From the NCBI GenBank assembly GCA_947172705.1, contig CAMWCA010000007.1:1-64000 (forward strand): a stretch of DNA of 64,000 bases, given 5' to 3'. Below the pieces are notes generated by a model. That model was not told the DNA's origin and did no database searches. It saw nothing but the letters and a program-made list of their open reading frames with translations. Shown piece after piece: positions 35,301-44,969 of the stretch; position 1 is the first letter of the stretch, and each line of letters begins with the position of its first letter. This DNA comes from an uncultured Lachnospiraceae bacterium (lineage in GTDB: Bacteria; Bacillota; Clostridia; Lachnospirales; Lachnospiraceae). A program made the position numbers and the translations under genes.

Positions 35301-37027
35301 AAAAGCTGGTTTCACGATGGTATCTGTTCTTTGTAATTGGTTTTATTGTGTTTGCAGGAATGGTTTTTGTGATCTGCGGCGAAGGAAGCACCATAGCCGT
35401 TCATGATAACCTGGATCTGTTTACGCCCCAGTTCCAGATGATGAAAGATACGGGAACTTTCTGGAAGCATGGGGTGGATGTACCCTTTTTAGGAGGAATC
35501 AGCAGAGATAACCTGCCCTCTGAATTTTCCCTGTATACCATACTTTATATGTTTCTTCCGGCGTATCCTGCATACATTGCAGGATATCTTTTAAAGATTT
35601 TTGTGGCGGTAGGCTCCTGCATTCTTCTTGCCAGAGAACTGTATGGAGAAAAGTACCGGCAGTACCGTCCCCTTGTGTGGGTATTGGGACTGGGTTATGG
35701 CGTGTTGAATGTATTTCCGGCGTTTGGGATTCCGTTTGCTTCCATTCCTCTTGTGATCTGCCTCCTTCTCAAAATAAACAGGGAGCCTTCTTTTAAGTGG
35801 TATGGGGCGCTTTTCCTTTATCCGGTTCTCTCCTATTTCTCTTATTTTGGCTTGTTTATACTGGCATATATGGCGGTGGTATTTCTCTGGATGTGGCTTA
35901 AAAATAAAAGCTTCCCGGGAAGAATGTTTTTGGCTCTCTGCGTTTTGTCGGCAGGCTGTATTGCCTGTGAGTACAGGCTGTTCGGCACTATGCTGTTGGG
36001 GGATGAGGTAACCATACGCAGCACCATGGAAGCGGGCAGCTTTACAGGAGGAGAGATCCTGAAAACCATTGGAGAGGTGTTTGCAAAAGGAATGTTCCAT
36101 GCAGAGAGCGTACACACCTGTTTGGTGCTTCCGGTCTGTGTCATTTATTTTGTGGTTTTAAATGTGGGATACATCAGAAAGAAAGACCTGAAAGGCTGTT
36201 TTCATGATGTTTATAATCTTCTGATGCTGGTTTTGGTTTTTAACAGTGTTATCTATGGAGTTTACTACTGGGAGCCATTTCGAAAGGTGGTGGAAACCGT
36301 TTGCCCGCCTCTCACCGGATGGCAGTTTAACAGAACGGTATTTTTTAATCCATTTTTATGGTATGCCGCTTTCTTCCTGGTATTGAAGCAGTTGTATGAA
36401 AAGGCGGGAAAATGGAAAAAAGGGCTGGCAAATCTGCTGGCGGTAGCTGCTGTGCTGCTGATCGTGCTATCAGGTACACGGTATAACGATCTTTATGCCA
36501 CCTGCTTTGACCAGGCATACCGGGTGATAAAGGGCACAGAGACAGACCGAGTGTCATTCCATGAGTTTTACTCCCGGGAATTATTTGAAAAAGCAAAAAA
36601 AGAGACAGGCTATCAGGGAGAATGGGCGGCAGCATATGGATTCTATCCCGCCGTACTGGAATACAACGGCATTGCTACGCTGGATGGTTACCTGGGTTAC
36701 TACGCCCAGAGCTACAAAGAAGCTTTTCGCAAAATAATTGCCCCCGCCCTGGATCGTGTGGAAGCGAGCAAAGACTACTTTGATACCTGGGGCGCCCGCG
36801 CCTACCTGTACTCAGGCACAGACCTGTCCATCGTAAGCGCCTACCGCAACTCCACCGTGACGGATCAGAATATTTACATGGATATTGATGCATTTAAAGC
36901 CCTTGGAGGAGAATACCTTTTCTCCAGAATCCAACTGACCAACGCAGAAGAAACCGGGCTTACCCACATAGGAACCTACACCGACGCATCATCTCCCTAC
37001 ACCCTATACGTATACCGTGCCCTATAG
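35297..37027 (+). CDS. polytopic membrane protein, GT-C/DUF6044-like
   Basis: 576 residues with about 10-12 membrane segments in the first 400 residues and a soluble extracytoplasmic C-terminal part. The first loop carries acidic residues (VHDNLDLFTPQFQMMKD, then LGGISRDNLPSE), the position where GT-C glycosyltransferases keep catalytic Asp residues. I associate it from memory with DUF6044, without certainty. TTG 35297 overlaps the stop of the GT2 gene (TTGA), with GGAGAGGAAG upstream. The pair could move a lipid-linked sugar onto a surface polymer (inference). Confidence 0.6.
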   Translation: MKKLVSRWYLFFVIGFIVFAGMVFVICGEGSTIAVHDNLDLFTPQFQMMKDTGTFWKHGVDVPFLGGISRDNLPSEFSLYTILYMFLPAYPAYIAGYLLKIFVAVGSCILLARELYGEKYRQYRPLVWVLGLGYGVLNVFPAFGIPFASIPLVICLLLKINREPSFKWYGALFLYPVLSYFSYFGLFILAYMAVVFLWMWLKNKSFPGRMFLALCVLSAGCIACEYRLFGTMLLGDEVTIRSTMEAGSFTGGEILKTIGEVFAKGMFHAESVHTCLVLPVCVIYFVVLNVGYIRKKDLKGCFHDVYNLLMLVLVFNSVIYGVYYWEPFRKVVETVCPPLTGWQFNRTVFFNPFLWYAAFFLVLKQLYEKAGKWKKGLANLLAVAAVLLIVLSGTRYNDLYATCFDQAYRVIKGTETDRVSFHEFYSRELFEKAKKETGYQGEWAAAYGFYPAVLEYNGIATLDGYLGYYAQSYKEAFRKIIAPALDRVEASKDYFDTWGARAYLYSGTDLSIVSAYRNSTVTDQNIYMDIDAFKALGGEYLFSRIQLTNAEETGLTHIGTYTDASSPYTLYVYRAL

Positions 37028-37082
37028 CCCCAACTGTATTGTACTTTTCACAAAATCCAATTTAAACTGTAATATAGGATTA

Positions 37083-37292
37083 GCAAAATCCCCGTATCTT
37101 TATGGCGGCTGGAGCCTTCGAAAAGACATTTGTGCGAACGACTTTTGCACCATGGAGATGAGACTCAAAAAACACAGAAGCCAATGCTTCTGTGTTTTTG
37201 TATCAAGAGGCTCATCGGAATGCCCGGTGCAACGGAGCGAGCGCGAATTCTTTTCAAAGGCTCCAGCCGCCATAAAGATATGGGGATTTTGC
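37083..37292. repeat. long inverted repeat 3 between convergent genes
   Basis: gcaaaatccccgtatcttta.. (37083-37126) pairs with the 37249-37292 arm over 44 bases with two mismatches. Pairing continues patchily inward (ttgcacc, gatgag..ctc) to an apical perfect hairpin, aaaaacacagaagc / gcttctgtgttttt around caat (about 37169-37199). It sits between the convergent membrane-protein and prs genes, so the apex could terminate transcription from both sides. It shows no clear sequence match to the two related copies at 2667 and 21240. Confidence 0.75.
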
Positions 37293-37323
37293 GCCCCCGG
37301 CAAATGCCGCCCTTTTTACTCCT

Positions 37324-38514
37324 CTAATTTATAACCTCTCCCGCCTTATACTTTGCAACCGCCGTCTGAATACGTTCATTAGGGTCCAGCAGATCGCTGA
37401 TGGAAGCGTCATGGTTTAAGGTATCGATCAAGTAAGCAATATATTTACTCATATCACAGTCAATATACCATTCCCGCTTAAGCAGATCGGGTGTCTGATA
37501 GATCAGGTTCGTTGTCAGCACTCTGTCGATGATCCCGTTCTCATAAGCCTTATCAAACCGTTCCAGTCCGTTGGTAAAAAGACCGAAGGTAGCGCAGATA
37601 AAGATCTTACGCGCTTTCCGCTCCTTCAAAGCGGTGGCAACCTCCAGGACGCTTTCACCGGAGGAGATCATATCGTCTATGATGATCATATCTTTTCCCT
37701 CCACGGAGGAACCTAAAAATTCATGGGCAACAATAGGATTGCGTCCATTTACGATGCGGGTGTAATCCCTTCTTTTGTAGAACATACCCATATCAAGCCC
37801 AAGGACATTTGCCATATAAATGGCACGGCCCATGCCGCCCTCGTCAGGGCTGATAACCATAATATGGCTAGAATCGATCTGGAGATCCGGAACGTGCTTT
37901 AACAGCCCTTTTATAAACTGATAGGTAGGCTGAACCGTCTCGAATCCATGAAGAGGAATTGCATTCTGGACTCTGGGGTCATGGGCATCAAAGGTTATGA
38001 TATTGTCCACGCCCATGTGGACCATTTCCTGAAGCGCCAGGGCGCAGTCAAGAGACTCTCTGGAAGTTCTTTTATGCTGCCTGCTCTCATAAAGAAAAGG
38101 CATGATGACTGTAATACGCCTTGCTTTTCCTCCCACGGCAGCGATGATCCTTTTCAGATCCTGATAATGGTCGTCGGGGGACATATGATTTTCATGTCCG
38201 CACAGGGAATAGGTCAGGCTGTAATTTGCCACATCGACCAGAAGGTAGAGGTCGGTTCCCCGCACTGATTCCAGGATCATGCCTTTTGCTTCGCCGGAGC
38301 CGAAGCGGGGGACTTTTGCCTTCAGAATATAGGAATCCCGCTGATAACCGGCAAAAGCAAGACTTTCCTTGTGCTCGCTTTCCCGAACGGTACGCCATTT
38401 TACCAGATAATCATCTACTTTTTCACCGAGAGCTCTGCAGCCTTCCAGGGGAATGATGCCCAGAGAACCTACCGGTATTGTTTCCAGGTTTCTTGTTTCT
38501 TCACGATGTGCCAT
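37324..38514 (-). CDS. prs: ribose-phosphate pyrophosphokinase, long form
   Basis: 396 residues, longer than the usual 310-320 because of an N-terminal extension and inserts. The catalytic flexible-loop region reads PFLYESRQHKRTSRESLDC, the metal region FDAHDPRVQNAIP, and the PRPP-binding loop MIIIDDMISSGES. It makes PRPP from ribose 5-phosphate and ATP for nucleotide, His and Trp synthesis. It is nine bases downstream of the DnaC-like gene and ends the murC-side minus-strand run; its own promoter was not identified. Confidence 0.85.
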   Translation of the reverse strand: MAHREETRNLETIPVGSLGIIPLEGCRALGEKVDDYLVKWRTVRESEHKESLAFAGYQRDSYILKAKVPRFGSGEAKGMILESVRGTDLYLLVDVANYSLTYSLCGHENHMSPDDHYQDLKRIIAAVGGKARRITVIMPFLYESRQHKRTSRESLDCALALQEMVHMGVDNIITFDAHDPRVQNAIPLHGFETVQPTYQFIKGLLKHVPDLQIDSSHIMVISPDEGGMGRAIYMANVLGLDMGMFYKRRDYTRIVNGRNPIVAHEFLGSSVEGKDMIIIDDMISSGESVLEVATALKERKARKIFICATFGLFTNGLERFDKAYENGIIDRVLTTNLIYQTPDLLKREWYIDCDMSKYIAYLIDTLNHDASISDLLDPNERIQTAVAKYKAGEVIN

Positions 38515-38523
38515 GAAGGTACC

Positions 38524-39495
38524 TCACTTTCTGTTTTGCAGTCTTTTTTTTTGCATCCGGATATCAGATCCGGTGAACTTACATATGGTATATTGATTGG
38601 TTATCCGGGAAAATACCCGATCCGAATAGCGGTTTCGTAAATCCTCCAGGGACAGATTGGTGGAGATGATAGTGGACTTTTTCCCCAGGCAGCGCTGGTT
38701 GAGCAGGGAAAAGAACACAGAAACAGCCACATTATTGGTATATTCTGTTCCCAGATCATCAATAATGAGCAAATCACAGCCATATAAATCCTCATGAAAG
38801 CTGAGAACATCTTCTTTATTTTTGTAGTCGAACATATTCCTGGATAAAGTTTCAAAGAGTCCGGCGGCGCTAAAGTAGATCACGGAATGTCCGCTCTCTA
38901 TCAGTTCCTTGGCAATACAGCCGGATAGAAAAGATTTGCCTGTACCTACTGTACCATAAAAGAATAAATTATGGTAGTCTGAATCAAAAGTTTCTATAAA
39001 CTTTTGGCACTCCCTTACCGTATTTTGGAAGCGGGTGAGATCCTCTCCCTGATAATAGTCGTAAGAAAGAGAACTGAAATTTTCCTGTTTCAGCATTTCC
39101 TGAATACCGGACTGGGCATAGAGGAGATCAATGACCGCCTGTTTAAAGCAGCTGCACTTGCTTCCGCCTATGTATCCGGTATCTTTGCAATGAGGACACT
39201 GGTAGACAGGCTCCAGATAGTTTTCAGGGTAACCTGCGCCTGTAAGCAGTTGTGTTTTCATGGAGGAAAGGCTGCGAATGGAAGCCTTCAGGTCTTCTAA
39301 CGCGTGTTCGTCACCCTCCAAAAGCTTTTTGCCCTGGGTTACGGAGATGGCAGCGATAGATTCTGAAAGCTCCCGATATCCCTCTACCTTTTGATACACT
39401 TCTGCTGTGCGTTCTTCCATGAGATGTCTGGCGCTGTTCTGCCTGTCCTCATATTTTCGCATAATTACTTCATACTGAGCGTTACTTAATGCCAC
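38524..39495 (-). CDS. DnaC/DnaI-like helicase-loader ATPase
   Basis: 323 residues. An N-terminal coiled region precedes a four-cysteine zinc-binding cluster (CPHCKDTG..SKCSCFKQA, near residues 94-112). The AAA+ domain has Walker A GTVGTGKSFLSG near 183, Walker B LLIIDDLGTEY near 247, and an arginine-finger region RNRYSDRVFSRI. DnaI-type loaders place the replicative helicase on DNA. It lies 11 bases after the DnaD-domain gene, the classic partner that recruits the loader. Confidence 0.85.
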   Translation of the reverse strand: MALSNAQYEVIMRKYEDRQNSARHLMEERTAEVYQKVEGYRELSESIAAISVTQGKKLLEGDEHALEDLKASIRSLSSMKTQLLTGAGYPENYLEPVYQCPHCKDTGYIGGSKCSCFKQAVIDLLYAQSGIQEMLKQENFSSLSYDYYQGEDLTRFQNTVRECQKFIETFDSDYHNLFFYGTVGTGKSFLSGCIAKELIESGHSVIYFSAAGLFETLSRNMFDYKNKEDVLSFHEDLYGCDLLIIDDLGTEYTNNVAVSVFFSLLNQRCLGKKSTIISTNLSLEDLRNRYSDRVFSRITNQYTICKFTGSDIRMQKKRLQNRK

Positions 39496-39506
39496 GTTAG
39501 GTTCTC

Positions 39507-40550
39507 CTAGTTGCTTAGAATTTCTTTTTCAAGTGCTTCAAAGTCATAGCTGTTTTGCATAAACTGGTTAAATTGTCCGGCTCCGGCGCCTGCAGGCTTT
39601 GAGGTAAAGGTTCTGCTTTTGGCGTAGGCTTCATCCAATGCCTTAATATCGGACTTGTGTCGGACCTGCTTCTGGTGCCAGCTGCTGAGAATACGGTCGG
39701 CATATTCAAAGCGGTGTTTATCGGTTGCCATTACGGTACGGTCGCATGCTTCCAGAATGATATCCTTTGTAAAGCCGTATTCCTGAATCCATTTTGTAGC
39801 AAAGGCGGCTTCCCCACGGGTAGGAGAACCGGATTTGCCCAGCGCTTTCATGATTTCATAAACGGTCTTATCATATTTTACTGCAACTGCCGCCGCCTGC
39901 TTGGGGGTAGTGATGCCTTCCTGCGCCCAGCTGATGGCAACTTTTTCTATGTAACGAAAATCTTTTTTTCCTTTATCAACGCAATATTGAATCAGATAGT
40001 CAATGAGATCCTCCGAAAATTTAAGCCTGTCTGTGAAAAAAAGGATGGTTTTGATTTCAGAAGGGCTTAAAGGCCTGCCGATATATTGCTCGGCTACAAA
40101 AAGAATCTGTGAAGTTTCCTCATTGGTCTTAAATTCCTTTAACTGATCCAGAGAATAGACCGGTTTGGAGAAATCACATTTAGGGGCGGGCGTTTCTCCT
40201 TTGGAGGGAAGCTGAACCACAGGAGCCAGCGCCGCCGGTTCGTTGGCGGAACTTTTTGCGACATCCAGAAGAGAAATTCCGGAAAGGCTCTTGTCACTGT
40301 CGTATTCCAAAGCAAGAAGCCGCTTTTTTTCCCAATATTTGAGCGCTCTAATAACATCCTTTTCGGTATGGTTGAACTGATCCGCTATGTCGGAGACACT
40401 GGTGGACAGTCCTGCACTCATGGTACGGAGAAGATATAAATATATTTTCAACTGCGCATCGTTGGCATCCTTCATGTATTCATCAATGAATAAGTTGGAC
40501 ACAACGGTCACGTCAGAACGATTTTCCTGAGAAATTTTAAAGCGGCCCAT
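39507..40550 (-). CDS. dnaD: DnaD domain replication-initiation protein
   Basis: 347 residues. The N-terminal winged-helix part (LFIDEYMKDANDAQLKIYLYLLR, DIADQFNHTEKDVIRALKYWEKKRL) and two DnaD-type C-terminal helical modules (LSPSEIKTILFFTDRLKFSEDLIDYLI near residue 165; TKDIILEACDRTVMATDKHRFEYADRILSSWH near 265, quoted in part) are clear. It remodels origin DNA and recruits the helicase loader encoded next. An extended -10 promoter and a DnaA-box-like cluster lie upstream. Confidence 0.8.
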   Translation of the reverse strand: MGRFKISQENRSDVTVVSNLFIDEYMKDANDAQLKIYLYLLRTMSAGLSTSVSDIADQFNHTEKDVIRALKYWEKKRLLALEYDSDKSLSGISLLDVAKSSANEPAALAPVVQLPSKGETPAPKCDFSKPVYSLDQLKEFKTNEETSQILFVAEQYIGRPLSPSEIKTILFFTDRLKFSEDLIDYLIQYCVDKGKKDFRYIEKVAISWAQEGITTPKQAAAVAVKYDKTVYEIMKALGKSGSPTRGEAAFATKWIQEYGFTKDIILEACDRTVMATDKHRFEYADRILSSWHQKQVRHKSDIKALDEAYAKSRTFTSKPAGAGAGQFNQFMQNSYDFEALEKEILSN

Positions 40551-40601
40551 GAGGCAATCACCTAACCTTAATTTTATTTACACGAATTGAAAGCAAATTG
40601 A

Positions 40602-40607
40602 ATTATA
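40602..40607 (-). promoter_or_regulatory. extended -10 promoter for dnaD operon
   Basis: On the minus strand the sequence TGCTATAAT gives an extended -10 box; the -35 position (TTTTCA, 17 bases upstream) is weak. The DnaA-box-like cluster begins about 70 bases further upstream. Confidence 0.5.
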
Positions 40608-40677
40608 GCATAAGCTTTCTGAAATGAAAATAGGAAAAAATGCAGAAAAATCAGTATTTTCAAGGAACTTCAGATCT

Positions 40678-40802
40678 TGTGGAAAGTGTGGACAATGTGG
40701 ATATACGAAGGAAAAAACAAAAAAACCACCTTTTCCCAATTAAAAATATCCACATATTCAAAACAGCCTTTCAGCCTTTGAATATGTGGACAATGTGGAC
40801 AG
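40678..40802. promoter_or_regulatory. cluster of DnaA-box-like nonamers upstream of dnaD
   Basis: Three tandem nonamers TGTGGAAAG, TGTGGACAA, TGTGGATAT start at 40678, 40687 and 40696; ATATCCACA lies at 40746 and TGTGGACAA, TGTGGACAG at 40785 and 40794. Read on the other strand these are CTTTCCACA, TTGTCCACA, ATATCCACA and so on; four of six differ from the DnaA consensus TTATCCACA at one base. The cluster fills the gap between murC and dnaD and would let DnaA control the helicase-loader operon (inference). Confidence 0.55.
40749..40790 (-). terminator. hairpin at the 3' end of murC
   Basis: tccacatattcaaa and tttgaatatgtgga form a perfect 14-base stem with a 14-base loop, starting 13 bases after the murC stop. 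On the minus strand it is followed by tatttttaa, so it may terminate murC. The arms also contain two of the DnaA-box-like nonamers. Confidence 0.5.
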
Positions 40803-42182
40803 CTATCCTTTTAAAAGAGCTTCTCCAATGTTTACAATGTCTCCGGCACCCATAGTTATCAACAGATCACCTGGTGCACAACTTTTTAAAAGAAATTTTT
40901 CAATTTCTTCAAAGGAAGGGAAATAATAGCAGCTCTTCCCCAAAGCCTCGAGTTCTTTTTGAAGGGTTCTGGAGCTGATTCCAAGATCATCGGTTTCCCG
41001 GGCGGGATAAATATCGGCGAGAACCACCTTGTCAGACAAGGACAGGGCGGCGGCAAATTCCTTCATAAAGGCTTTGGTACGGGTAAAGGTGTGGGGCTGA
41101 AATACACACCACAAGGTTTTGTGGGGGTAATTCTGTGCGGCGTTTAAAGTTGCAGTAATTTCTGTGGGATGATGTGCATAATCATCTATTATAACGGTTC
41201 CATTCAGAGTGCCTTTATATTCAAAACGACGGTCGGTGCCTCGAAAATGGGACAAAGCCTTTTGAACAGAGGGAAAATCAATGGAAAGAAGGTCGGCAAG
41301 GGCAATGGCAGCAAGGGCATTGTAAATGTTGTGTTCACCGGGGACACCAAGAGAAATATTTTCTTTTGGACCATCTTTTCTCACCAGCTGGAACCGGGCG
41401 CATCCTGTTTCATTATAGCAGATCTGCTCCGGATGATAATCATGGGAAGAATCCATGCCAAAGGTTATGACCCTGCACGCAATGCCATCCAAAATGGTTT
41501 GAATTTCGGGAATTTCTCCATTGATGATCAGAGAGCCATCTTCAGGAAGAAGGGCGGCAAAACGATGAAAGGAATGAAGAATATCATGGATATCCTTGAA
41601 AAAGTCCAGATGATCTTCTTCCACATTTAAGATCAATCCTATTTTAGGGAAAAAGCTTAAAAAGCTGTTGGTGTATTCGCATGCTTCAGTGACAAAGCAT
41701 TTGCCATGGCCAATACGGATATTTCCGTCTATGGTTTTCAGAATACCGCCAATGGAAAGGGTGGGGTCGCATCCTGCCTCCAGAAGAATTTCCGAAACCA
41801 TGGAAGTAGTAGTGGTTTTCCCGTGAGTTCCACTGATGGCAATGGGAATCTCATAATTTTTCATCAGCTGTCCCAGCAGTTCTGCGCGGGTCAGGGAAGG
41901 GATCTTCCTTTTTTTCATGGCAGCATATTCCGGGTTGTCGGGGTGAATAGCGCTGGTGTACACTACCAGGTCGATGTCACTGTTTAAATTTTCGGCTTTC
42001 TGGCCATAGTAAATGCGGGCACCCTTTTTGGAAAGCAGTTCTGTCAGGGAAGATGCCTTTGTATCGGAGCCGGAAACGGTAAATCCCTTGTCGATAAGGA
42101 TTTCTGCGAGACCGCTCATACTGATGCCGCCAATTCCTATGAAATGTATGTGTATAGGATGATCAAAATCTAACTGGTACAT
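40803..42182 (-). CDS. murC: UDP-N-acetylmuramate--L-alanine ligase
   Basis: 459 residues, usual length. The N-terminal Rossmann part has HFIGIGGISMSGLAEIL, the ATP loop is SGTHGKTTTTSM near residue 115, and later motifs are EACEYTNSFL, GEHNIYNALAA and DDYAHHPTEI near 340. MurC adds L-Ala as the first residue of the stem peptide. GGGAGG lies upstream of the ATG. A single-gene unit with its own promoter and a 3' hairpin. Confidence 0.93.
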   Translation of the reverse strand: MYQLDFDHPIHIHFIGIGGISMSGLAEILIDKGFTVSGSDTKASSLTELLSKKGARIYYGQKAENLNSDIDLVVYTSAIHPDNPEYAAMKKRKIPSLTRAELLGQLMKNYEIPIAISGTHGKTTTTSMVSEILLEAGCDPTLSIGGILKTIDGNIRIGHGKCFVTEACEYTNSFLSFFPKIGLILNVEEDHLDFFKDIHDILHSFHRFAALLPEDGSLIINGEIPEIQTILDGIACRVITFGMDSSHDYHPEQICYNETGCARFQLVRKDGPKENISLGVPGEHNIYNALAAIALADLLSIDFPSVQKALSHFRGTDRRFEYKGTLNGTVIIDDYAHHPTEITATLNAAQNYPHKTLWCVFQPHTFTRTKAFMKEFAAALSLSDKVVLADIYPARETDDLGISSRTLQKELEALGKSCYYFPSFEEIEKFLLKSCAPGDLLITMGAGDIVNIGEALLKG

Positions 42183-42224
42183 GAAATAGCCTCCCTATGG
42201 TTTGATGACATTAGTTTTGACTTA

Positions 42225-42253
42225 ATTATATATAATTACACAATAAAAACCAA
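42225..42253 (-). promoter_or_regulatory. promoter for murC
   Basis: On the minus strand TTGGTT (42248-42253) and TATAAT (42225-42230) are separated by 17 bases, giving a leader of about 36 bases. Confidence 0.55.
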
Positions 42254-42391
42254 GGGCATTTTTGACAAAATATGCGATGATGCCCGATGAGTCGTACAAA
42301 ATATTGTATGATGAAGGGAAAATACGACTGATTTTTATGTTAAATTTTGACATAAAAGTCAACTGATACTGGAATATTTTTGTAAAAAATA

Positions 42392-42420
42392 TTCACTTTT
42401 AAGCAAACCTATGATATACT
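42392..42420 (+). promoter_or_regulatory. promoter for glgC-glgD
   Basis: TTCACT (42392-42397) and TATACT (42415-42420) are 17 bases apart, and the transcript would start about 53 bases before the glgC ATG. AGAGGTGATG serves as the ribosome site. The rest of the 298-base gap between murC and glgC is AT-rich and shows no other element apart from the murC promoter. Confidence 0.55.
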
Positions 42421-42480
42421 ATTCATGAATTCCATGATTGGTACTAATGTATCAAAAAATTACTTGTAAGAGGTGATGAC

Positions 42481-43755
42481 ATGATTAAAAAAGAAATGAT
42501 TGCCATGTTGCTGGCAGGTGGTCAGGGAAGCAGATTGGGCGTGCTCACATCAAAGGTGGCCAAGCCCGCGGTATCTTTTGGGGGGAAATACCGTATTATC
42601 GACTTTCCGTTGAGCAACTGTATTAATTCAGGAGTGGATACAGTTGGTGTCCTGACGCAGTACCAGCCCTTACGACTGAATACCCATATCGGAATCGGTA
42701 TTCCCTGGGATCTGGACAGAAACATAGGCGGCGTAACCGTCCTCCCACCCTATGAAAAAAGTACAAACAGCGAGTGGTACACCGGTACGGCAAACGCTAT
42801 TTATCAGAATCTGGATTATATGGAAGGATTTAATCCGGAATATGTTCTGATTCTTTCCGGGGATCACATATATAAGATGGATTATGAGATCATGCTGGAT
42901 TTCCATAAGGAAAAGGGCGCTGATGTGACCATTGCCGTTATGCCTGTGCCCATGGAAGAAGCAAAGCGATTCGGAATCATGATTACAGACGAAAACAGAA
43001 GAATTACAGACTTTGAAGAGAAGCCGGAAAATCCCAGAAGCAACCTCGCTTCCATGGGAATCTACATTTTCAGCTGGAAGACCTTAAAGGAAGCGCTGCT
43101 TGCCAATGCAGAGCAGCCGGGGCTGGATTTTGGAAAACATATCATTCCTTATTGCCATGGCAAGGGAGACCCTCTCTATGCATACGAATTTAATGGTTAT
43201 TGGAAGGATGTGGGAACATTAAATTCCTATTGGGAAGCCAACATGGAACTGATCGATCTGGTTCCCGAATTCAATTTGTATGAGGAATACTGGAAGATCT
43301 ATACAAGAAGTGAAATTCTTCCGCCTCAGTATATCGCCAATGATTCTGTGGTAGAGAGAAGTATTGTGGGAGAGGGATCGGACGTCTATGGCAAGGTTTA
43401 TAATTCTGTAATAGGCTGCGGCGTTACCATTGGAAAAGATACCATTGTGAGAGATTCCATTATTATGAACAATACCGTTATCGGCGATGGGTGTGAGCTT
43501 TACAAGGCGATCATAGCTGAGAATGTGGAGATCAAAAACGGTGTTAAGCTGGGCTATGGCGACGAGGTGCCCAACGAAACAGATCCTCATATTTACAATC
43601 GTGGTATTGTCACAGTAGGGGAAAAGAGCGTGATACCCGAAGGTATTACGGTAGGCAAAAATTCCTGTATCTTCGGCATTACATCAAAGGAAGATTACAA
43701 GGATAACTATCTTGCAAGTGGAAAAACATTAATTAAGGCAGGTGATGAACGGTGA
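42481..43755 (+). CDS. glgC: glucose-1-phosphate adenylyltransferase
   Basis: 424 residues. The nucleotidyltransferase start reads [15 protein letters not shown], followed by [19 protein letters not shown]; the catalytic Asp lies in [11 protein letters not shown] and the glucose-phosphate site in [10 protein letters not shown]. The C-terminal third is a left-handed beta-helix ([19 protein letters not shown]). It makes ADP-glucose for glycogen synthesis. It overlaps glgD by four bases; the two subunits usually form a heterotetramer in clostridia. Confidence 0.93.
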   Translation: MIKKEMIAMLLAGGQGSRLGVLTSKVAKPAVSFGGKYRIIDFPLSNCINSGVDTVGVLTQYQPLRLNTHIGIGIPWDLDRNIGGVTVLPPYEKSTNSEWYTGTANAIYQNLDYMEGFNPEYVLILSGDHIYKMDYEIMLDFHKEKGADVTIAVMPVPMEEAKRFGIMITDENRRITDFEEKPENPRSNLASMGIYIFSWKTLKEALLANAEQPGLDFGKHIIPYCHGKGDPLYAYEFNGYWKDVGTLNSYWEANMELIDLVPEFNLYEEYWKIYTRSEILPPQYIANDSVVERSIVGEGSDVYGKVYNSVIGCGVTIGKDTIVRDSIIMNNTVIGDGCELYKAIIAENVEIKNGVKLGYGDEVPNETDPHIYNRGIVTVGEKSVIPEGITVGKNSCIFGITSKEDYKDNYLASGKTLIKAGDER

Positions 43756-44870
43756 GAGCAATTGGTATAGTATTAGCAGGCGGAAACAGTTATAGAATGA
43801 AAGAACTCTCACAGAAGAGAGCTGTATGTGCAATGCCCATCGCAGGCAGCTACCGAAGCATTGATTTTGCGCTGAGTAATATGTCGAATTCTCATATTCA
43901 GAAGGTGGCGGTATTTACCCAGTACAATGCAAGAAGCCTGAACGAACATTTGAATTCATCCAAATGGTGGGATTTCGGACGTAAGCAGGGCGGTTTATAT
44001 ATTTTTACGCCTGCAACCACCGCTGAGAGCAGCTCCTGGTACAGAGGCACGGCAGATGCCATTGCACAGAATCTTTCATTCTTAAAGAGCAGCCATGAAC
44101 CCTATGTGGTAATTGCATCCGGTGATTGTGTCTACAAGATGGATTACAATAAGGTATTGGAATATCACATTGCAAAGAAGGCGGATATTACGGTAGTATG
44201 CAAGAACATGCCTGCCAATGTGAATGTAGACAGATACGGCACCATTAAAATGAATGAAGAAAGCCGTATTGAGGAATTTGAGGAAAAGCCTATTGTGGCA
44301 AAGTCCAACACAATTTCCTGCGGTATCTATGTGGTCAGAAGACGCCAGCTAATAGAGATGATCGAAAAATGCGCAGAAGAGGACAGATATGATTTTGTAA
44401 AGGATATTTTGATCCGGTACAAGAACATGAAGAGGATCTACGGCTACAAGCTTCAGGATTATTGGAGAAATATTGCGACTGTGGATGATTATTTCAATAC
44501 CAATATGGATTTCCTGAAACCGGAGATCAGAGATTATTTCTTCAAACAGTATCCGGACATTTATTCAAAGGTAGATGATCTGCCTCCGGCAAAATATAAT
44601 GTAGGTTCTCAGGTGAGAAACAGTATTATTTCCAGTGGCTGTATTATTAACGGTACGGTAGAGGATTCTGTGATCTTTAAGAAAGCCTATATTGGAAATA
44701 ACTGTTACATTAAGAACTCCATTATTTTAAATGATGTTTATATCGGAGATAATACCCATATAGAAAATTGTATTGTGGAGAGCCGCGATACGATCAGAGC
44801 AAATTCATATCATACTGGCAATGATGGCATTAAGATTGTGCTAGAAAGGAACGACAGATACGTGATGTAA
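43752..44870 (+). CDS. glgD: GlgD, glucose-1-phosphate adenylyltransferase partner subunit
   Basis: 372 residues, shorter than GlgC and with altered loops. The opening [20 protein letters not shown] lacks the G-S-R-L of the active loop, while [13 protein letters not shown] and [11 protein letters not shown] are retained in modified form. The C-terminal beta-helix is present ([19 protein letters not shown]). GlgD is the non-catalytic or modulatory partner of GlgC in Firmicutes. Its start overlaps the GlgC stop (ATGA-type), so expression is coupled. Confidence 0.9.
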   Translation: MRAIGIVLAGGNSYRMKELSQKRAVCAMPIAGSYRSIDFALSNMSNSHIQKVAVFTQYNARSLNEHLNSSKWWDFGRKQGGLYIFTPATTAESSSWYRGTADAIAQNLSFLKSSHEPYVVIASGDCVYKMDYNKVLEYHIAKKADITVVCKNMPANVNVDRYGTIKMNEESRIEEFEEKPIVAKSNTISCGIYVVRRRQLIEMIEKCAEEDRYDFVKDILIRYKNMKRIYGYKLQDYWRNIATVDDYFNTNMDFLKPEIRDYFFKQYPDIYSKVDDLPPAKYNVGSQVRNSIISSGCIINGTVEDSVIFKKAYIGNNCYIKNSIILNDVYIGDNTHIENCIVESRDTIRANSYHTGNDGIKIVLERNDRYVM

Positions 44871-44969
44871 TGCACTCAGGCAGAGAAACATGATTCGCAT
44901 TCGATGGGAGGCCAACGTTGATCATAAAAGAAGTTTAGATATTCGTGACTGACTAAGGGGGACGAGAAA

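Noticed and set aside
40551-40802. Chromosomal replication origin
   Set aside because: DnaA-box-like repeats are present, but no dnaA, dnaN or AT-rich unwinding region accompanies them; kept only as a regulatory cluster.
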